Shown here one piece after another: positions 7,213 through 17,041 of a DNA stretch of 64,000 nucleotides. The translations under genes were made by a program, and so were the position numbers. Within the stretch, counting starts at the first letter, position 1. Every line of letters starts with the position of its first letter. Below the pieces are notes generated by a model. It made no database searches. It was not told where the DNA came from and was given only the letters and a program-made list of their open reading frames with translations. Origin of the DNA: Vibrionaceae bacterium. GTDB taxonomy: Bacteria; Pseudomonadota; Gammaproteobacteria; Enterobacterales; Vibrionaceae. Where the stretch lies: positions 1 to 64,000 of the forward strand of contig JAAEZQ010000017.1 in NCBI GenBank assembly GCA_018222805.1, written 5' to 3'.

Positions 7213-8169
7213 TTAGCTCGTACGCTTTTCCTTATACATTTCATTATCAGCTTCCTCTATCCTTTCTTCTAGAGATAAAGGGCTATCATAATTGTAATGA
7301 CTTACACCACAGCTATATTCAATACGGTAAGATTTATTGTTCTCTTCATTGACTTTAGCTATCTTATCTTTGAGCCTAGGCAGGATATGTTCGACCTTAT
7401 CTGGACTTGTATCGGTGAGGAAAACCACAAATTCATCGCCCCCCCATCGACCCACCAAATCACTTTCTCTAAACGATTCAAGAAGCGCCATAGCAAAGGT
7501 TTTCAATACGTAGTCGCCCTCATGATGACCATAGGCATCATTGATCGACTTAAACTTGTTTAAATCAAAAACAAGGACAGAGCTTTTTAGCTTTTTGCGC
7601 TTACACACCTTTAGAGTATGGTCTGCCAATAACAAAAAACCACGACGGTTTGAAATCATAGTAAGTTCATCTAAGGTTGCCATTTGAACCGACTTTATTT
7701 CTTGCTCAATCATCGCCCCCAAATCTTGCAGAAGTAAACGATCTTCTTCGTCCATCTCTCTTGGCACACTATCAATTAAACATAGAGTACCAATGTTTAT
7801 CCCTTGTCTCAGTTTAAGAGGGTATCCTGCGTAAAAACGAATATTAGGATCATCGGTCACCAGAGGGTTGTCACAGAACCTTTTATCGTCAATGGCATTG
7901 GGAATGATAAATAGTCCGTCATTATTTATCGCATGCCCACAAAAAGAAATTTCTCGTGGAGTTTCAGTTGCATCCAACCCTTGAGCAGACTTAAACCACT
8001 GCCTATTTTTATCTACGAGGCTAACCAATGAAATAGGAACACCAAACATACGCTTGGCCATTCTTGTAACACGATCAAAGCGTTCTTCATGCGTGGTATC
8101 TAATATCTCCAGCGCTCTTAATGCATGTAAGCGTTCTGCTTCGTTATTAGGTATCTTGGGACGCTCCAT
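7213..8169 (-). CDS. GAF-GGDEF protein, probable diguanylate cyclase
   Basis: A 318-residue soluble protein. A GAF domain covers about 20-150 and includes CGHAINNDGLFIIPNA, typical of GAF modules fused to GGDEF domains. A GGDEF domain covers about 160-315 with an intact catalytic motif in GRWGGDEFVVF, so it should make cyclic di-GMP from GTP. No RxxD inhibitory site is seen before the motif. No membrane helices: it should be a cytoplasmic sensor. The start is ATG 8169, with GAAGAGAGA before it; a longer frame reaches 8229. It stands alone with decayed mobile DNA on both sides, which leaves open whether it is core or acquired. Confidence 0.88.
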   Translation of the reverse strand: MERPKIPNNEAERLHALRALEILDTTHEERFDRVTRMAKRMFGVPISLVSLVDKNRQWFKSAQGLDATETPREISFCGHAINNDGLFIIPNAIDDKRFCDNPLVTDDPNIRFYAGYPLKLRQGINIGTLCLIDSVPREMDEEDRLLLQDLGAMIEQEIKSVQMATLDELTMISNRRGFLLLADHTLKVCKRKKLKSSVLVFDLNKFKSINDAYGHHEGDYVLKTFAMALLESFRESDLVGRWGGDEFVVFLTDTSPDKVEHILPRLKDKIAKVNEENNKSYRIEYSCGVSHYNYDSPLSLEERIEEADNEMYKEKRTS

Positions 8170-8580
8170 AAATTCTCTCTTCACTGTGTGTATGGTTTGT
8201 AAAGCCACTTTTTTGCAAGATTCATACATATAGAAGTTTTTATAGTTTGGGCTGTAAGGCTTAAGCGACTATGTTCCTTTAATTAAAGATACATAGCCAC
8301 CACTTCATTTGAAGTTTATTAGTCGACCAAAAGCCGTTTTGAATACCTCTATGATGCAATCCTTCTTGTAGCTTTTCTATTTTTAATCAATATTTTAACG
8401 TAAGGAAAAAGAAATTGGATTGTAAAATGTCGCATAATTTTGAAAGTCTGGCTTATGACTCTTTCGGATAACTTAAACTCGGTCAAACTATAGTCAAATA
8501 AAACGAGAGCAAAGAGCATTGTAAAACGGAATGGCCAAGCACCGAGTTAGACCTACAAAACGACAACATACAACCGACTA

Positions 8581-8727
8581 TGGTCACGCACACTTAAGCG
8601 AGCTGGCATTCGCCATCGCTGCTCATATCAATCTCGACATACCTACGCGTGTTGGTTGATCACCAAAGGGGCAAACCTATCTTTTATCGCGGAGCAGATG
8701 GGTCACAAGAGCAGATCGAGTATTTAA
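8581..8727 (+). pseudogene. Tyrosine recombinase (phage-type integrase) C-terminal relic
   Basis: 48 codons read WSRTLKRAGIRHR, then SRHTYACWLITKGANLSFIA and EQMGHKSRSSI. These hold the catalytic R/H of the RHTYA box and the GH of the second box of phage-like integrases. A stop lies about eight codons upstream in the same frame, and the terminal Tyr segment is lost to a stop at 8725. It is a dead remnant of a prophage or island integrase. Confidence 0.75.
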
Positions 8728-8821
8728 ATGGGATCATGGCTTCAAATAAATAATTTTCGATTGTCCCACCAGCGCCCCACTTCAGTCGGGACGTAATAGC
8801 TACCAATAAAAACAATCACTT

Positions 8822-8866
8822 ATAGCGTGGGTGTATAAACCACACAAATCTATACCCACGTTATAG
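8822..8866. repeat. Imperfect inverted repeat
   Basis: TATAGCGTGGGTGTATA is mirrored by TATACCCACGTTATA a few bases on, giving a hairpin with about 13 paired bases and a short loop. There is no T-run, so it is probably not a terminator; it may be a relic of a mobile end. Confidence 0.5.
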
Positions 8867-8917
8867 AAAGAGGAGCGAGCGGCGTTCTTAGCCCTTTATC
8901 CAGCCTTTGAAAACGAA

Positions 8918-8936
8918 AGCCACCGAGTTGGTGGCT
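8918..8936 (-). terminator. Rho-independent terminator
   Basis: AGCCACC pairs with GGTGGCT around a short loop, followed on the minus strand by TTCGTTTT. It lies 26 bp past the stop of the DUF2947 gene. Confidence 0.6.
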
Positions 8937-8961
8937 AAGAATATTAATAACAGCTTGCTAC

Positions 8962-9435
8962 CTAGTGGCGTTCACCCAGTTTAACGTTGCCCTTTGAATC
9001 AAACCAAAGTGCTTGGGAGCGTCGGCGACCAATCAGCATTGGACCATCATCATAGAAGAGGAAGTTCTTCCAATACTTTTTGAAAATCGACCACTTAGTT
9101 TCAATGACGTTGTATTTCTCGTAACAGAAATAAACGGTCACATCGTCTTGCCAATCGATATGTGTTTCCACTTCGGTAGGCATTTCTGGCTCATCCGATT
9201 CCCATGCAGCCATCCAGTCTACAGCATCTGACCAATTGGACTCTTTCATCGGCCAATCTTGAGAGCTCAAGCGGTCCATATCAGGGCTTTGTGCACTGAT
9301 GTTCTCTTTCCAGAACTGAGCGGAGCGAGCCTGACTCATCGGCTTTATCTGCGCTAAATCTTCTTCCGGCACTGGCATCGACTGGTGAGTAAAAATCCAT
9401 TTTCTTTGGTATTCGTCCAAAGGCAAATAAGACAT
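8962..9435 (-). CDS. DUF2947 family protein
   Basis: A 157-residue soluble acidic protein, rich in Trp (about twelve), with no signal peptide or membrane segment. Its features (an N-terminal YLPLDEYQRKWIF segment, then a W/D/E-rich middle, ending in a basic GRRRSQALWFDSKG stretch) fit the DUF2947 family of gamma-proteobacteria, for which no function is known to me. It is last in a leftward run with the HD hydrolase 13 bp upstream, then rimJ, so it is probably co-transcribed with them, and a terminator follows. Confidence 0.7.
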   Translation of the reverse strand: MSYLPLDEYQRKWIFTHQSMPVPEEDLAQIKPMSQARSAQFWKENISAQSPDMDRLSSQDWPMKESNWSDAVDWMAAWESDEPEMPTEVETHIDWQDDVTVYFCYEKYNVIETKWSIFKKYWKNFLFYDDGPMLIGRRRSQALWFDSKGNVKLGERH

Positions 9436-9448
9436 TCAGTCTCCTTTA

Positions 9449-10036
9449 TTACGACTTCAGCCAACCTTTATCGGTGGCATTTTCAATTATTTCTTTCGCT
9501 TTGTCCCACAAGGTGACAGAGCCAAGTTCAATTCGTTTATTAATAGTAAGCGCTTGTTCGCGTGTTACGCCATGTTCTTGCCAACTTTGACCGTCGTTAT
9601 GATAATTCAGAAGCATTGGTATTAAACGGTCGAGCGCTTTTGCATACTTTGCATCGTCAGTCTGGGCTGCTTCAAACTCATGCCACAGTGCCAATAGCTC
9701 TTTACCTTGATCTCTTGGCAGCATACCGAATAAACGTTCTGCGGCTTTGATTTCTTTTTCCGCCTGCTCTTTTGAAGCGGCTGTATCATAAACAAAGGTG
9801 TCGCCGGCGTCGATCTCAACAACATCGTGAATCAGCAACATTTTCATGACGCGACAAATATCGACAGGTGCATTGGCATGTTCTTCCATCAACACAGCCA
9901 TGAGGGCGACATGCCAACTGTGCTCACCACTATTCTCCAATCGGCCTCCCGCGCTTTTAATACGGGTTCGACGAAGCACATTTTTTAACTGATCCAACTC
10001 TATTAATAGCTTTAGCTGCTTCTCTAGTCTGTCCAT
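9449..10036 (-). CDS. HD-domain hydrolase (YfbR/HDDC2-like)
   Basis: A 195-residue protein with the metal-binding residues of HD phosphohydrolases: an early His in SGEHSWHVAL (about 39-48), the HD pair in LLIHDVVEID (about 75-84), and a later Asp in ALDRLIPMLLNY (about 142). This set matches small 5'-deoxynucleotidases such as YfbR and HDDC2, which cut deoxynucleoside monophosphates; the exact substrate is inferred. The start chosen is ATG 10036, right after the rimJ stop; a GTG-started form to 10063 would overlap rimJ and has no ribosome site. Confidence 0.82.
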   Translation of the reverse strand: MDRLEKQLKLLIELDQLKNVLRRTRIKSAGGRLENSGEHSWHVALMAVLMEEHANAPVDICRVMKMLLIHDVVEIDAGDTFVYDTAASKEQAEKEIKAAERLFGMLPRDQGKELLALWHEFEAAQTDDAKYAKALDRLIPMLLNYHNDGQSWQEHGVTREQALTINKRIELGSVTLWDKAKEIIENATDKGWLKS

Positions 10037-10037
10037 A

Positions 10038-10622
10038 TCATAGAGCCTTTGGTTGCCAATCACGTTTAGTCAGTGAGGTTAAGATATGATCTTGCCACTC
10101 GCCATCTATCAAAAGATAGTCCTTCGCATAGCCTTCTTTATTAAAACCAACATGTTCCAGAACAGCTTCGCTGCGTTTATTGTGCGGCATGTACCCTGCC
10201 TGAATTCGATGCATATTTTGCACGTCGAACATGTAATCACAAGCCATTTTTAGACCACGACGCATGTATCCGTTACCTTGCGCCGTTTGGGCAAGAGAGT
10301 AACCAACGCTGCAGGAGTGGAATGGGAAACGAACCAGACCGCTGAAGGAAATTGTCCCTAACATGCGTTGTTTTTGGGTATCAATGAGAAGGCAGTAATA
10401 GCCAAGCCCCTGACGATGCAGTTCGCTTAATTTAATGAGTTTTTGTAGCCAACCATTGACAGTAAAGAAGGCGTCCTCGCGGGTTGGTTCAAACGGCTTT
10501 AAATACTCGCGATTCACCTGGAAATATTCGGCAATCATATCTGCGTCTGCGATTTCAGCAGTTCGCAGAAGTAAGTCGCTGTCCAACTTGTGAACGGCGA
10601 CTGATGAACTTTTATCTTCCAT
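10038..10622 (-). CDS. rimJ: GNAT N-acetyltransferase, RimJ-type
   Basis: A 194-residue member of the RimJ/RimL branch of GNAT acetyltransferases. RimJ acetylates the N-terminal alanine of ribosomal protein S5. The acetyl-CoA loop is seen as QTAQGNGYMRRGL (about 115-127), and the C-terminal NKRSEAVLEHVGFNKEGYAK is the usual RimJ/L end. The start is ATG 10622; a TTG-started form adds four residues. It sits between tyrR and the HD hydrolase, all leftward and closely spaced. Confidence 0.8.
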   Translation of the reverse strand: MEDKSSSVAVHKLDSDLLLRTAEIADADMIAEYFQVNREYLKPFEPTREDAFFTVNGWLQKLIKLSELHRQGLGYYCLLIDTQKQRMLGTISFSGLVRFPFHSCSVGYSLAQTAQGNGYMRRGLKMACDYMFDVQNMHRIQAGYMPHNKRSEAVLEHVGFNKEGYAKDYLLIDGEWQDHILTSLTKRDWQPKAL

Positions 10623-10658
10623 TACAAATGACAACGTCCGTTTTCTCTTCGTTCAGGA

Positions 10659-12203
10659 TTAATTCTTACGAATCCCATAGTCACGCAGTTTATTGGCAAT
10701 TGACGTGTGTGATACATTTAAACGCTTCGCCAGCTTGCGGCTTGATGGAAATGATTGATACAAACGCTCAAGGATCTGAGATTCGTAATCACGCATGATC
10801 TCATCCAAAGAACCATCCAGGTTGAGCGTCGCACTCCCCCCTCCAACTGATTGTGGCTGAGGCAAATTAAAGTGCTCAACCTTCAATAAATGACCATCCA
10901 TCTCGGTTAACGCTCGCAGAACCATATTGTCGAGCTGACGCATATTACCTGGCCATTGGTAGTTAGTGAGTCCGTCGATCAAATCTTCATCGAAATCCGG
11001 TTTATCAATACCTAATTGCTGCGCGTGCTTGGTCACAAACAGCTCTAATAGTGGAGCGACATCATTAGAGCGCTTGCGTAAAGGAGGAATCGTCAAAGTC
11101 AGAACGTTCAGGCGATAGTATAAATCTTCACGGAACATACCCGCTTCCGACAGCTCAGCAAGGTTGTGCTTGGTAGAGGCGATAATGCGCACATCAACGT
11201 GCATTTCATCCTCTGCGCCAACTCGACGGAAATTACCATCCTGAAGAAAACGCAGTAGCTTGATTTGCAAGTGGGAGCTCATCTCACCAATTTCGTCCAG
11301 GAAGACGGTACCGCCATTCGCTTGTTCAAAAATGCCTTTGTGCCCTTGCTCGTGGTTGAATGAGCCTGGCGCATGGCCGAACAGTTCAGTTTCCGCCACA
11401 TCATCCGGCATAGATGCGCAGCTTAGTACAAGGAAAGGCTTGCTCGCTCGGCTAGATCGGCTGTGACATGCTTTTGCCAGCATTTCTTTACCAGTGCCTG
11501 TTTCACCTTCAATCAGTAAAGGCTGATCAAGAACAGACAACTTCTTGGCTTGATTCATCAATGCCTTATGACGGTTAGACAATCCGACGAAGTGTTCAAA
11601 ACCAAGCGGGTTGTGTAACGGCACGGCTTCTTCAATTCTCGACACCTGCTGACTGGAGCGAATCGTGATCAACGTACTCGCCAGTGTCGAGTTTTGCGCT
11701 TCATCTTTGATATAAACCGGCATTAACTCGAGAATATAATCCAAACCATCAATCACCAGGTTTTCACGAGTTCGGGCGTTCACCCCTTCCGACCAACGAG
11801 AGAAACGCATGCTTGGCAATAGGGTACCAATTTGAGTACCAATCACCTCTTGCTTGTGCAAACCTAACAGGGACAACGCGGACATGTTTGCCATGTCTAC
11901 CGCGCCTTTCAGGTCGATAGCAAAAACGGGATCTGGTAAATTATCCACCAGCGAAAGCAGCTCGGTATTGTGGCGCTCCATGGGCATGAATTGGATTTTA
12001 CGTACGTCTTTAACCCCCGAAATACGACGGATTTCGGCCATTAGTTCGCTAAAGGTATCAAAATCAATATCCGGGCAATTCAAATATATAATGCCGCTGA
12101 TATCAATCTCGATACCACGCAAGTCGATACTCTTAGATGCTAAAATATCGAGCAGTTCTCGGGTAAGACCGAGTCTATCTTCACATAAGACTTCAAGACG
12201 CAC
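10659..12203 (-). CDS. tyrR: Transcriptional regulator TyrR
   Basis: 514 residues, the usual TyrR length. In order: an ACT domain (about 1-75), a PAS domain (about 80-180), an AAA+ domain (about 205-430) with Walker A GETGTGKE and Walker B GGTVFLDEIGEM, and a C-terminal helix-turn-helix in SSRKLAKRLNVSHTSIANKL. The loop that contacts sigma-54 (GAFTGA) is replaced by HAPGSFNHEQ, as in TyrR, which works with sigma-70. TyrR controls transport and synthesis of aromatic amino acids in response to Tyr, Phe and Trp. A TyrR-box-like site lies 23-40 bp before the start codon. The gene leads the group tyrR-rimJ-HD-DUF2947. Confidence 0.95.
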   Translation of the reverse strand: MRLEVLCEDRLGLTRELLDILASKSIDLRGIEIDISGIIYLNCPDIDFDTFSELMAEIRRISGVKDVRKIQFMPMERHNTELLSLVDNLPDPVFAIDLKGAVDMANMSALSLLGLHKQEVIGTQIGTLLPSMRFSRWSEGVNARTRENLVIDGLDYILELMPVYIKDEAQNSTLASTLITIRSSQQVSRIEEAVPLHNPLGFEHFVGLSNRHKALMNQAKKLSVLDQPLLIEGETGTGKEMLAKACHSRSSRASKPFLVLSCASMPDDVAETELFGHAPGSFNHEQGHKGIFEQANGGTVFLDEIGEMSSHLQIKLLRFLQDGNFRRVGAEDEMHVDVRIIASTKHNLAELSEAGMFREDLYYRLNVLTLTIPPLRKRSNDVAPLLELFVTKHAQQLGIDKPDFDEDLIDGLTNYQWPGNMRQLDNMVLRALTEMDGHLLKVEHFNLPQPQSVGGGSATLNLDGSLDEIMRDYESQILERLYQSFPSSRKLAKRLNVSHTSIANKLRDYGIRKN

Positions 12204-12225
12204 TGAAAATATCCCAATTCACAAC

Positions 12226-12243
12226 TGTCAGGAAAAGTTGACA
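12226..12243 (-). promoter_or_regulatory. Candidate TyrR box, autoregulation of tyrR
   Basis: TGTCAGGAAAAGTTGACA has the TGT-N12-ACA skeleton of TyrR boxes, and its arms extend to ACTGTCA / TGACAGT. It sits between the tyrR start and its presumed promoter. Inferred from pattern alone. Confidence 0.5.
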
Positions 12244-12303
12244 GTAGTTTCTATCAAGCTTGGAATGGCGTCAAGCAATCCTATTCATCTAAGGTGATAT
12301 TGG

Positions 12304-13344
12304 TTACGGTTTCATCGTAATTGATGCAACTTTCGCCACTACCGCTTTACGAATCGTACCCAGTTTGACCTGACGCTCAGGATACCAAGGTAGAGGGCGC
12401 AACAGTGTCATCGCTTTCAAGCCCAAACGAGCGGTAAGAATACCGACACCAAGCCCCTGACCTGCGCGAGCTGATACTTTACCCGCAAGATCCATCGACA
12501 TTAAATCCATGCCAGCATCAATCGCGAGCTCACTCGCACCTGCGGCAGCCATGTTCACAAAGACCGCTTTAAGCAGTTTTATTCGCGACGCATAACCTAG
12601 CTCGACACCATAGACTTTCGATAAATTGTCGATCATTTTGAAATTACGCCAAGCAACCAAAAACATATCTGCAGCGGCAAGTGGGCTTACTGCGACTAAC
12701 GCAGCGGACTCTGTGGCATGTTTAGACACGATTTGAGTTGCGAGCTTATCTTGCTGGCTAACCACCATTGAGTCGTACATATCGAGAATCTCAGCGTCGC
12801 TGTGTGCAGGGTTAACACTGTTCTTCCAACGATCAAAGCCCGGATTTTCAGCCAGAACCCCACTTTGTTCGGCCACTTTTTCACAAAATGCTTTGCCCTT
12901 GCCAACGCTATCACTGCCAACAAGGAACTCGCTCTCTTCTTGAATACTGAAGTGATTTCTCAGTTTACGCAGTTTCCACAACTCTTTGCCTAACGCGCCA
13001 ATACCAAATGAGGCAATGGTTGCAATAAAACCTGCCCAGCCCAACGCAAGCCAATCAGATGTTTGAACCGCCGTGATAACTGAATCGATCGCCTGCCACC
13101 CCACCAGACCTGAAAACGCGGTAAGTAGCCCTGTCGCCAACCATTTTCGACCAGATTTAGGGCGAATCACATGCTCAAGCTGTAATTCCTGCTCCGTTTC
13201 TTGCGGCTCTTCTTGCACGGTTACGGGCACAAAGGTCTCTTTGTCACTAAAGGCCTGTTGAGAAGTTAAATCCTCAGATACAGACTCCTGATCTTTCTTT
13301 AGTACATTGTCGGAGAAGACCTGCTTTTGTTTGAACTCACTCAT
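12304..13344 (-). CDS. ycjF: YcjF family inner-membrane protein (TIGR01620, DUF697)
   Basis: 346 residues: a polar, acidic N-terminus of about 65 residues, two membrane helices at about 68-110, a soluble middle, and a C-terminal DUF697 region (about 200-330). It matches the YcjF group, which is nearly always paired with YcjX. Here the start overlaps the ycjX stop by four bases, so translation is coupled. In enterobacteria the pair sits with the phage-shock genes; no psp genes are seen here. The molecular role is not established. Confidence 0.88.
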   Translation of the reverse strand: MSEFKQKQVFSDNVLKKDQESVSEDLTSQQAFSDKETFVPVTVQEEPQETEQELQLEHVIRPKSGRKWLATGLLTAFSGLVGWQAIDSVITAVQTSDWLALGWAGFIATIASFGIGALGKELWKLRKLRNHFSIQEESEFLVGSDSVGKGKAFCEKVAEQSGVLAENPGFDRWKNSVNPAHSDAEILDMYDSMVVSQQDKLATQIVSKHATESAALVAVSPLAAADMFLVAWRNFKMIDNLSKVYGVELGYASRIKLLKAVFVNMAAAGASELAIDAGMDLMSMDLAGKVSARAGQGLGVGILTARLGLKAMTLLRPLPWYPERQVKLGTIRKAVVAKVASITMKP

Positions 13345-14717
13345 TTCAACTTATCTCCGAGCAGGTAATCCAGTGCCTTGTCTAAACGTAAGTGTTTCAT
13401 TGGTTCATCACTTGCTGACGGCATTGGACGGAAAGAAGTGAAATCAAAACCACTGTTTTGCCAATACGCCGCATTCGGTAATTTCCTTGGTACCTCACCA
13501 GGGAACATCGTCATTGGTTCACCATCCAGTGTTGTGCCTTGTAAAGCCGGAACAGTCTTGTCGCCGGTGGAAATAAACCCGGGCGTCGTGGCCTGAATCG
13601 AGGCAATGCTCATACAGCTCATCTCGATATTCTCATACGCTGCGGTTTGCCAAGCTGGATGTACCATCTGCTGAAGTAAAGAGACTAAATTCGGGTGCTG
13701 CTCTGGCGTCACATGGTCCGCTTTGGTTGCTGCGAAGAGGACTTTATCTATTTTTGGCGAAAATAGCCGACGCAAAAAGCTACTGCGTCCGTAACGAAAA
13801 CTGTGCATGATCTGCTCAAGCGCCTGACGCATATCATAGAACGCTTCATCTCCGGCATTCAAAGGTTGTAAGCAATCCACCAGCACGATCTGACGGTCAA
13901 AAGTCGCAAAGTGATGTTTATAAAACGCCTTCACTACTTTTTGCTGATATTCATAGAATCGTGCTTCTAGCATCGCCAAGTTACTGCCTTTAACTGGCTT
14001 AGCATCTGATTCAATCCGACATGGGAAAAACTGCAGAACCGGTGCACCGACTAATTCACCTGGCAGAACAAATCGTCCCGGTTGAACCCAGTGCAACCCT
14101 GCGTCTTTACAACCATGTAGATATTGCGTGTAAGAATGTGCAATGCTCTCAAGCTGCTTTTCATTGACACTTTCGTTAAGGTCTAGATTTTCCAGTTCTG
14201 CTAACCACGATTCTGCTAACTTACTGCGTTGGCCTTTTAACGCGTTAAACTGTGTTTCCGACCAAGTCGCGAAATCCATATCCAACAGGGGTAAATCGAG
14301 CAGCCACTCGCCCGGATAGTCGATGATATCCACGTTAAGCACTGCGGTTTTGCTCAATAACTTTTTGGTGGTTTTATTCGGCTTATATTTCAGCGCAAGA
14401 CGGATTTCACTTACATCTCGCGTAGGCACTGGCCACTCTGGGGGCGTGGCATGAATTTGATCGATTGCTTCGTCGTAAGCAAAACGGGGAACCATCATGT
14501 TCGATTGAGGCTCGCGTTTAGCACCTATCAAGCGTTTGTCTCTGGCCGCGGTTAGTAATGGCAGATTGTCGTGCGTCGCCGTATAAAGCAGTTGATTGAC
14601 CAGAGAAGTAATAAACGCCGTTTTACCCGCTCGGGATAAGCCGGTAACAGCAATTCGGACATTAGAGTCCATGCCACGGTTGATAAAGTCATTCACTTCT
14701 TTTGTTATTCTTTTCAT
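13341..14717 (-). CDS. ycjX: YcjX family GTPase-like protein (DUF463)
   Basis: 458 residues. A P-loop is seen near the N-terminus in [20 protein letters not shown], and a switch-like DxxG in [12 protein letters not shown] (about 128-139), so it should bind a nucleotide; the family is described as a GTPase-like, stress-related protein. Length and motifs match YcjX. It is the first gene of a two-gene leftward operon with ycjF. The small gene upstream is insulated by a terminator at 14826-14853. Confidence 0.9.
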   Translation of the reverse strand: MKRITKEVNDFINRGMDSNVRIAVTGLSRAGKTAFITSLVNQLLYTATHDNLPLLTAARDKRLIGAKREPQSNMMVPRFAYDEAIDQIHATPPEWPVPTRDVSEIRLALKYKPNKTTKKLLSKTAVLNVDIIDYPGEWLLDLPLLDMDFATWSETQFNALKGQRSKLAESWLAELENLDLNESVNEKQLESIAHSYTQYLHGCKDAGLHWVQPGRFVLPGELVGAPVLQFFPCRIESDAKPVKGSNLAMLEARFYEYQQKVVKAFYKHHFATFDRQIVLVDCLQPLNAGDEAFYDMRQALEQIMHSFRYGRSSFLRRLFSPKIDKVLFAATKADHVTPEQHPNLVSLLQQMVHPAWQTAAYENIEMSCMSIASIQATTPGFISTGDKTVPALQGTTLDGEPMTMFPGEVPRKLPNAAYWQNSGFDFTSFRPMPSASDEPMKHLRLDKALDYLLGDKLK

Positions 14718-14825
14718 GCTTTTTTTATCTCGTTAGTAAACGACGAAGGTATGAGTCTAATTTTACATACATTAATCAAAGATGAACAAAATACTCACAT
14801 CAGAAATACATCGCCCAAAAACACA

Positions 14826-14853
14826 AAAGCCCCTGAGAACTCTCAGAGGCTTT
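14826..14853 (-). terminator. Rho-independent terminator
   Basis: AAAGCCCCTGAG pairs with CTCAGAGGCTTT with one mismatch; on the minus strand a T-rich tail follows. It ends the small membrane-protein gene at 14895. Confidence 0.75.
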
Positions 14854-14894
14854 GGTATTCTAACTATCGATCAAACGATTTAAGCCTAAACGAT

Positions 14895-15080
14895 CTAATC
14901 TTCTTCAATCAGTTTGTAGATAACGAATAGAGCCACCTCTAGCACTAACCACAATACACACGCAATCGTTACGTATTTTTCATCAAAGATGCTGATACCA
15001 TGAAGAATCAAGTCATAGCCAACAAAGCCACCCACCACAACAGCAAGGATAATTTGTAGAATTTGAATAAAACGAGGCAT
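14895..15080 (-). CDS. Small two-helix membrane protein, unknown
   Basis: 61 residues with two hydrophobic segments (about 5-26 and 38-57) and an acidic end (LIEED). A good spacing of AGGAGAC before the ATG and a terminator on both sides support a real one-gene unit. I do not recognise a named family; small proteins of this layout are common in vibrios. Confidence 0.65.
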   Translation of the reverse strand: MPRFIQILQIILAVVVGGFVGYDLILHGISIFDEKYVTIACVLWLVLEVALFVIYKLIEED

Positions 15081-15155
15081 GCCGTCTCCTAATTATTATT
15101 GTTCGCATAACGTCTGTTGCTATGCTCAAAGGTTTATATACCTTATTATATAGAC

Positions 15156-15182
15156 AAAAAGTGCAGTTTTCGCTGCACTTTT
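15156..15182. terminator. Rho-independent terminator
   Basis: AAAAGTGCAG and CTGCACTTTT form a stem around TTTTCG, with A and T runs on the sides. It lies about 76 bp past the fumarase stop on the minus strand. Confidence 0.75.
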
Positions 15183-15257
15183 GTCAATTGTTTGCTAGGT
15201 AAATCAGCACCTTGTCACATTATCAAGGCTGAGACGTCCTCAAAGTGCCATTTTAAT

Positions 15258-16775
15258 TTAAGCTTCCATCTCTTGAATTTTAACTTTCCAAGTGTCCGGA
15301 CCAATCTGGTGAGCATTCACACCGTTAGAGTCTACCGCGACTGTCACTGGCATGTCTTCTACTTCAAATTCGTAGATCGCTTCCATACCCAGATCTTCAA
15401 ACGCGACCACACGCGCTTTCTTAATCGCTTTAGCAACAAGGTAAGCCGCACCGCCAACCGCCATCAAGTAAACCGCTTTGTGCTTCTTGATAGATTCAAC
15501 CGTTGCAGGGCCACGTTCTGCTTTGCCGATCATGCCCATGATGCCTGTTTCATCAAGCATCATATCCGTAAACTTGTCCATACGTGTTGACGTTGTAGGG
15601 CCAGCAGGGCCTACGGCTTCATCACCTACAGCGTCTACCGGACCCACGTAGTAGATAAATTTACCCTTAAAATCAACACCCTCTGGCAGCCCCTCACCAT
15701 TTTGCAACATAGTCTGGATGCGTTTGTGTGCCGCATCGCGACCAGTAAGAATCTTACCAGAAAGAAGAACCGTCTCGCCAGTCTTCCACTGCTCGACATC
15801 TGCTTGTGTCACTTCGTCTAAGTTAACGCGACGAGTATTCGCGCCCGCTTCCCAAGTGATATCTGGCCACTCTTCAAGCTTAGGCGGCGTTAAGTCTGCC
15901 GGGCCTGAGCCATCTAGCGTGAAGTGTACGTGACGAGTCGCAGCACAGTTCGGGATCAGACACACTGGCTTAGACGCAGCGTGCGTTGGCGCGGTTTTGA
16001 TCTTAACGTCAACGACTGTCGTCAAGCCGCCAAGACCTTGAGCACCGATACCAAGCTTGTTCACGCGATTGAAGATATCAAGGCGAAGCTCTTCTTCAGC
16101 GTTTTGTGGGCCACGATCGATAAGCTCTTGAATATCGATGTGCTCCATTAGTGATTCTTTTGCCAGTACCGCTGCTTTTTCAGCCGTACCGCCGATACCA
16201 ATGCCAAGCATACCCGGTGGACACCAACCAGCGCCCATTGTTGGCAGTGTTTTTTCTACCCATTCAGCAATATCGTCAGATGGGTTTAGCATCACCATCT
16301 TAGTTTTGTTTTCACTACCGCCGCCCTTCGCCGCGATCTGAATTTCAACTTTATCGCCCGGTACCATATTGATGTGAACTACCGCAGGCGTGTTGTCTTT
16401 GGTGTTAATACGTTTACCAGCCGGATCCATTAGAACCGATGCACGCAATGGGTTATCTGGATTCGTGTAGGCCTGTCTAACGCCTTCATCTACCATTTGC
16501 TGAACCGTCATGTCCGTTGAGTCCCACTGCACGCCCATGCCGATGTTGACAAAACACGTCACGATCCCCGTGTCCTGACAGATCGGGCGGTGGCCTTCTG
16601 CCGACATACGGGAGTTAATTAAGATCTGCGCAATCGCGTCTTTCGCGGCTTGGCTCTCTTCGCGGTGGTAGGCTTTTTCAAGGGCTTGAACAAAGTCTAG
16701 CGGGTGGTAGTAAGAAATGTACTGTAGCGCATCAGCAACACTGCTGATGACATCCTGCTTGCGAATTACCGTCAT
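15258..16775 (-). CDS. fumA: Fumarate hydratase, class I (iron-sulfur)
   Basis: 505 residues, close to class I fumarases such as FumA/FumB, which interconvert fumarate and malate in the TCA cycle using an oxygen-sensitive [4Fe-4S] cluster. Cysteines that can hold the cluster are in PICQDTGIVTC (about 64-73), NCAATRH (about 273) and further on. The GSENKTKM segment (about 153-160) and the C-terminal beta domain with GPTTSTRMDKF are typical. Two of the E. coli paralogues are this close, so the letter in the symbol is not certain. The gene is monocistronic, divergent from pabB across 266 bp. Confidence 0.93.
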   Translation of the reverse strand: MTVIRKQDVISSVADALQYISYYHPLDFVQALEKAYHREESQAAKDAIAQILINSRMSAEGHRPICQDTGIVTCFVNIGMGVQWDSTDMTVQQMVDEGVRQAYTNPDNPLRASVLMDPAGKRINTKDNTPAVVHINMVPGDKVEIQIAAKGGGSENKTKMVMLNPSDDIAEWVEKTLPTMGAGWCPPGMLGIGIGGTAEKAAVLAKESLMEHIDIQELIDRGPQNAEEELRLDIFNRVNKLGIGAQGLGGLTTVVDVKIKTAPTHAASKPVCLIPNCAATRHVHFTLDGSGPADLTPPKLEEWPDITWEAGANTRRVNLDEVTQADVEQWKTGETVLLSGKILTGRDAAHKRIQTMLQNGEGLPEGVDFKGKFIYYVGPVDAVGDEAVGPAGPTTSTRMDKFTDMMLDETGIMGMIGKAERGPATVESIKKHKAVYLMAVGGAAYLVAKAIKKARVVAFEDLGMEAIYEFEVEDMPVTVAVDSNGVNAHQIGPDTWKVKIQEMEA

Positions 16776-17041
16776 TACATGCCTCGTTATAGTTATGCTT
16801 CCATTACTGGCTTGGCTTCAATCGTGTTTGTTGAGCGAGTTGCTCTTTTGAGCTTCATTTTTATAAACAGTTGTCGAATGGCTGATATCGACACACGAGT
16901 TACTGAAGTCGCCTTCTTGTATAGTAAAACCTCCTCAAAACCCTGTGTATAGAGGAAGTTTGGCTATACGGTGGAATATGATACTCTTGCTGCCCAAGAC
17001 ATGCCATGCAGTGAACGATCTCTTTGTCACAAATTACACAA

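Larger units (their letters stand above)
8230..8917. other. Gene-poor stretch holding a recombinase relic and an inverted repeat
   Basis: Nearly 700 bp without an intact gene. It contains the tyrosine-recombinase fragment at 8581-8727 and the inverted repeat at 8822-8866, both listed separately. The remainder shows nothing I can name. Confidence 0.6.

Noticed and set aside
15117..15590. 157-codon plus-strand frame over the end of the fumarase gene
   Set aside because: It is antisense to a clear enzyme gene and its translation is rich in His, Cys and Arg without any family signal.
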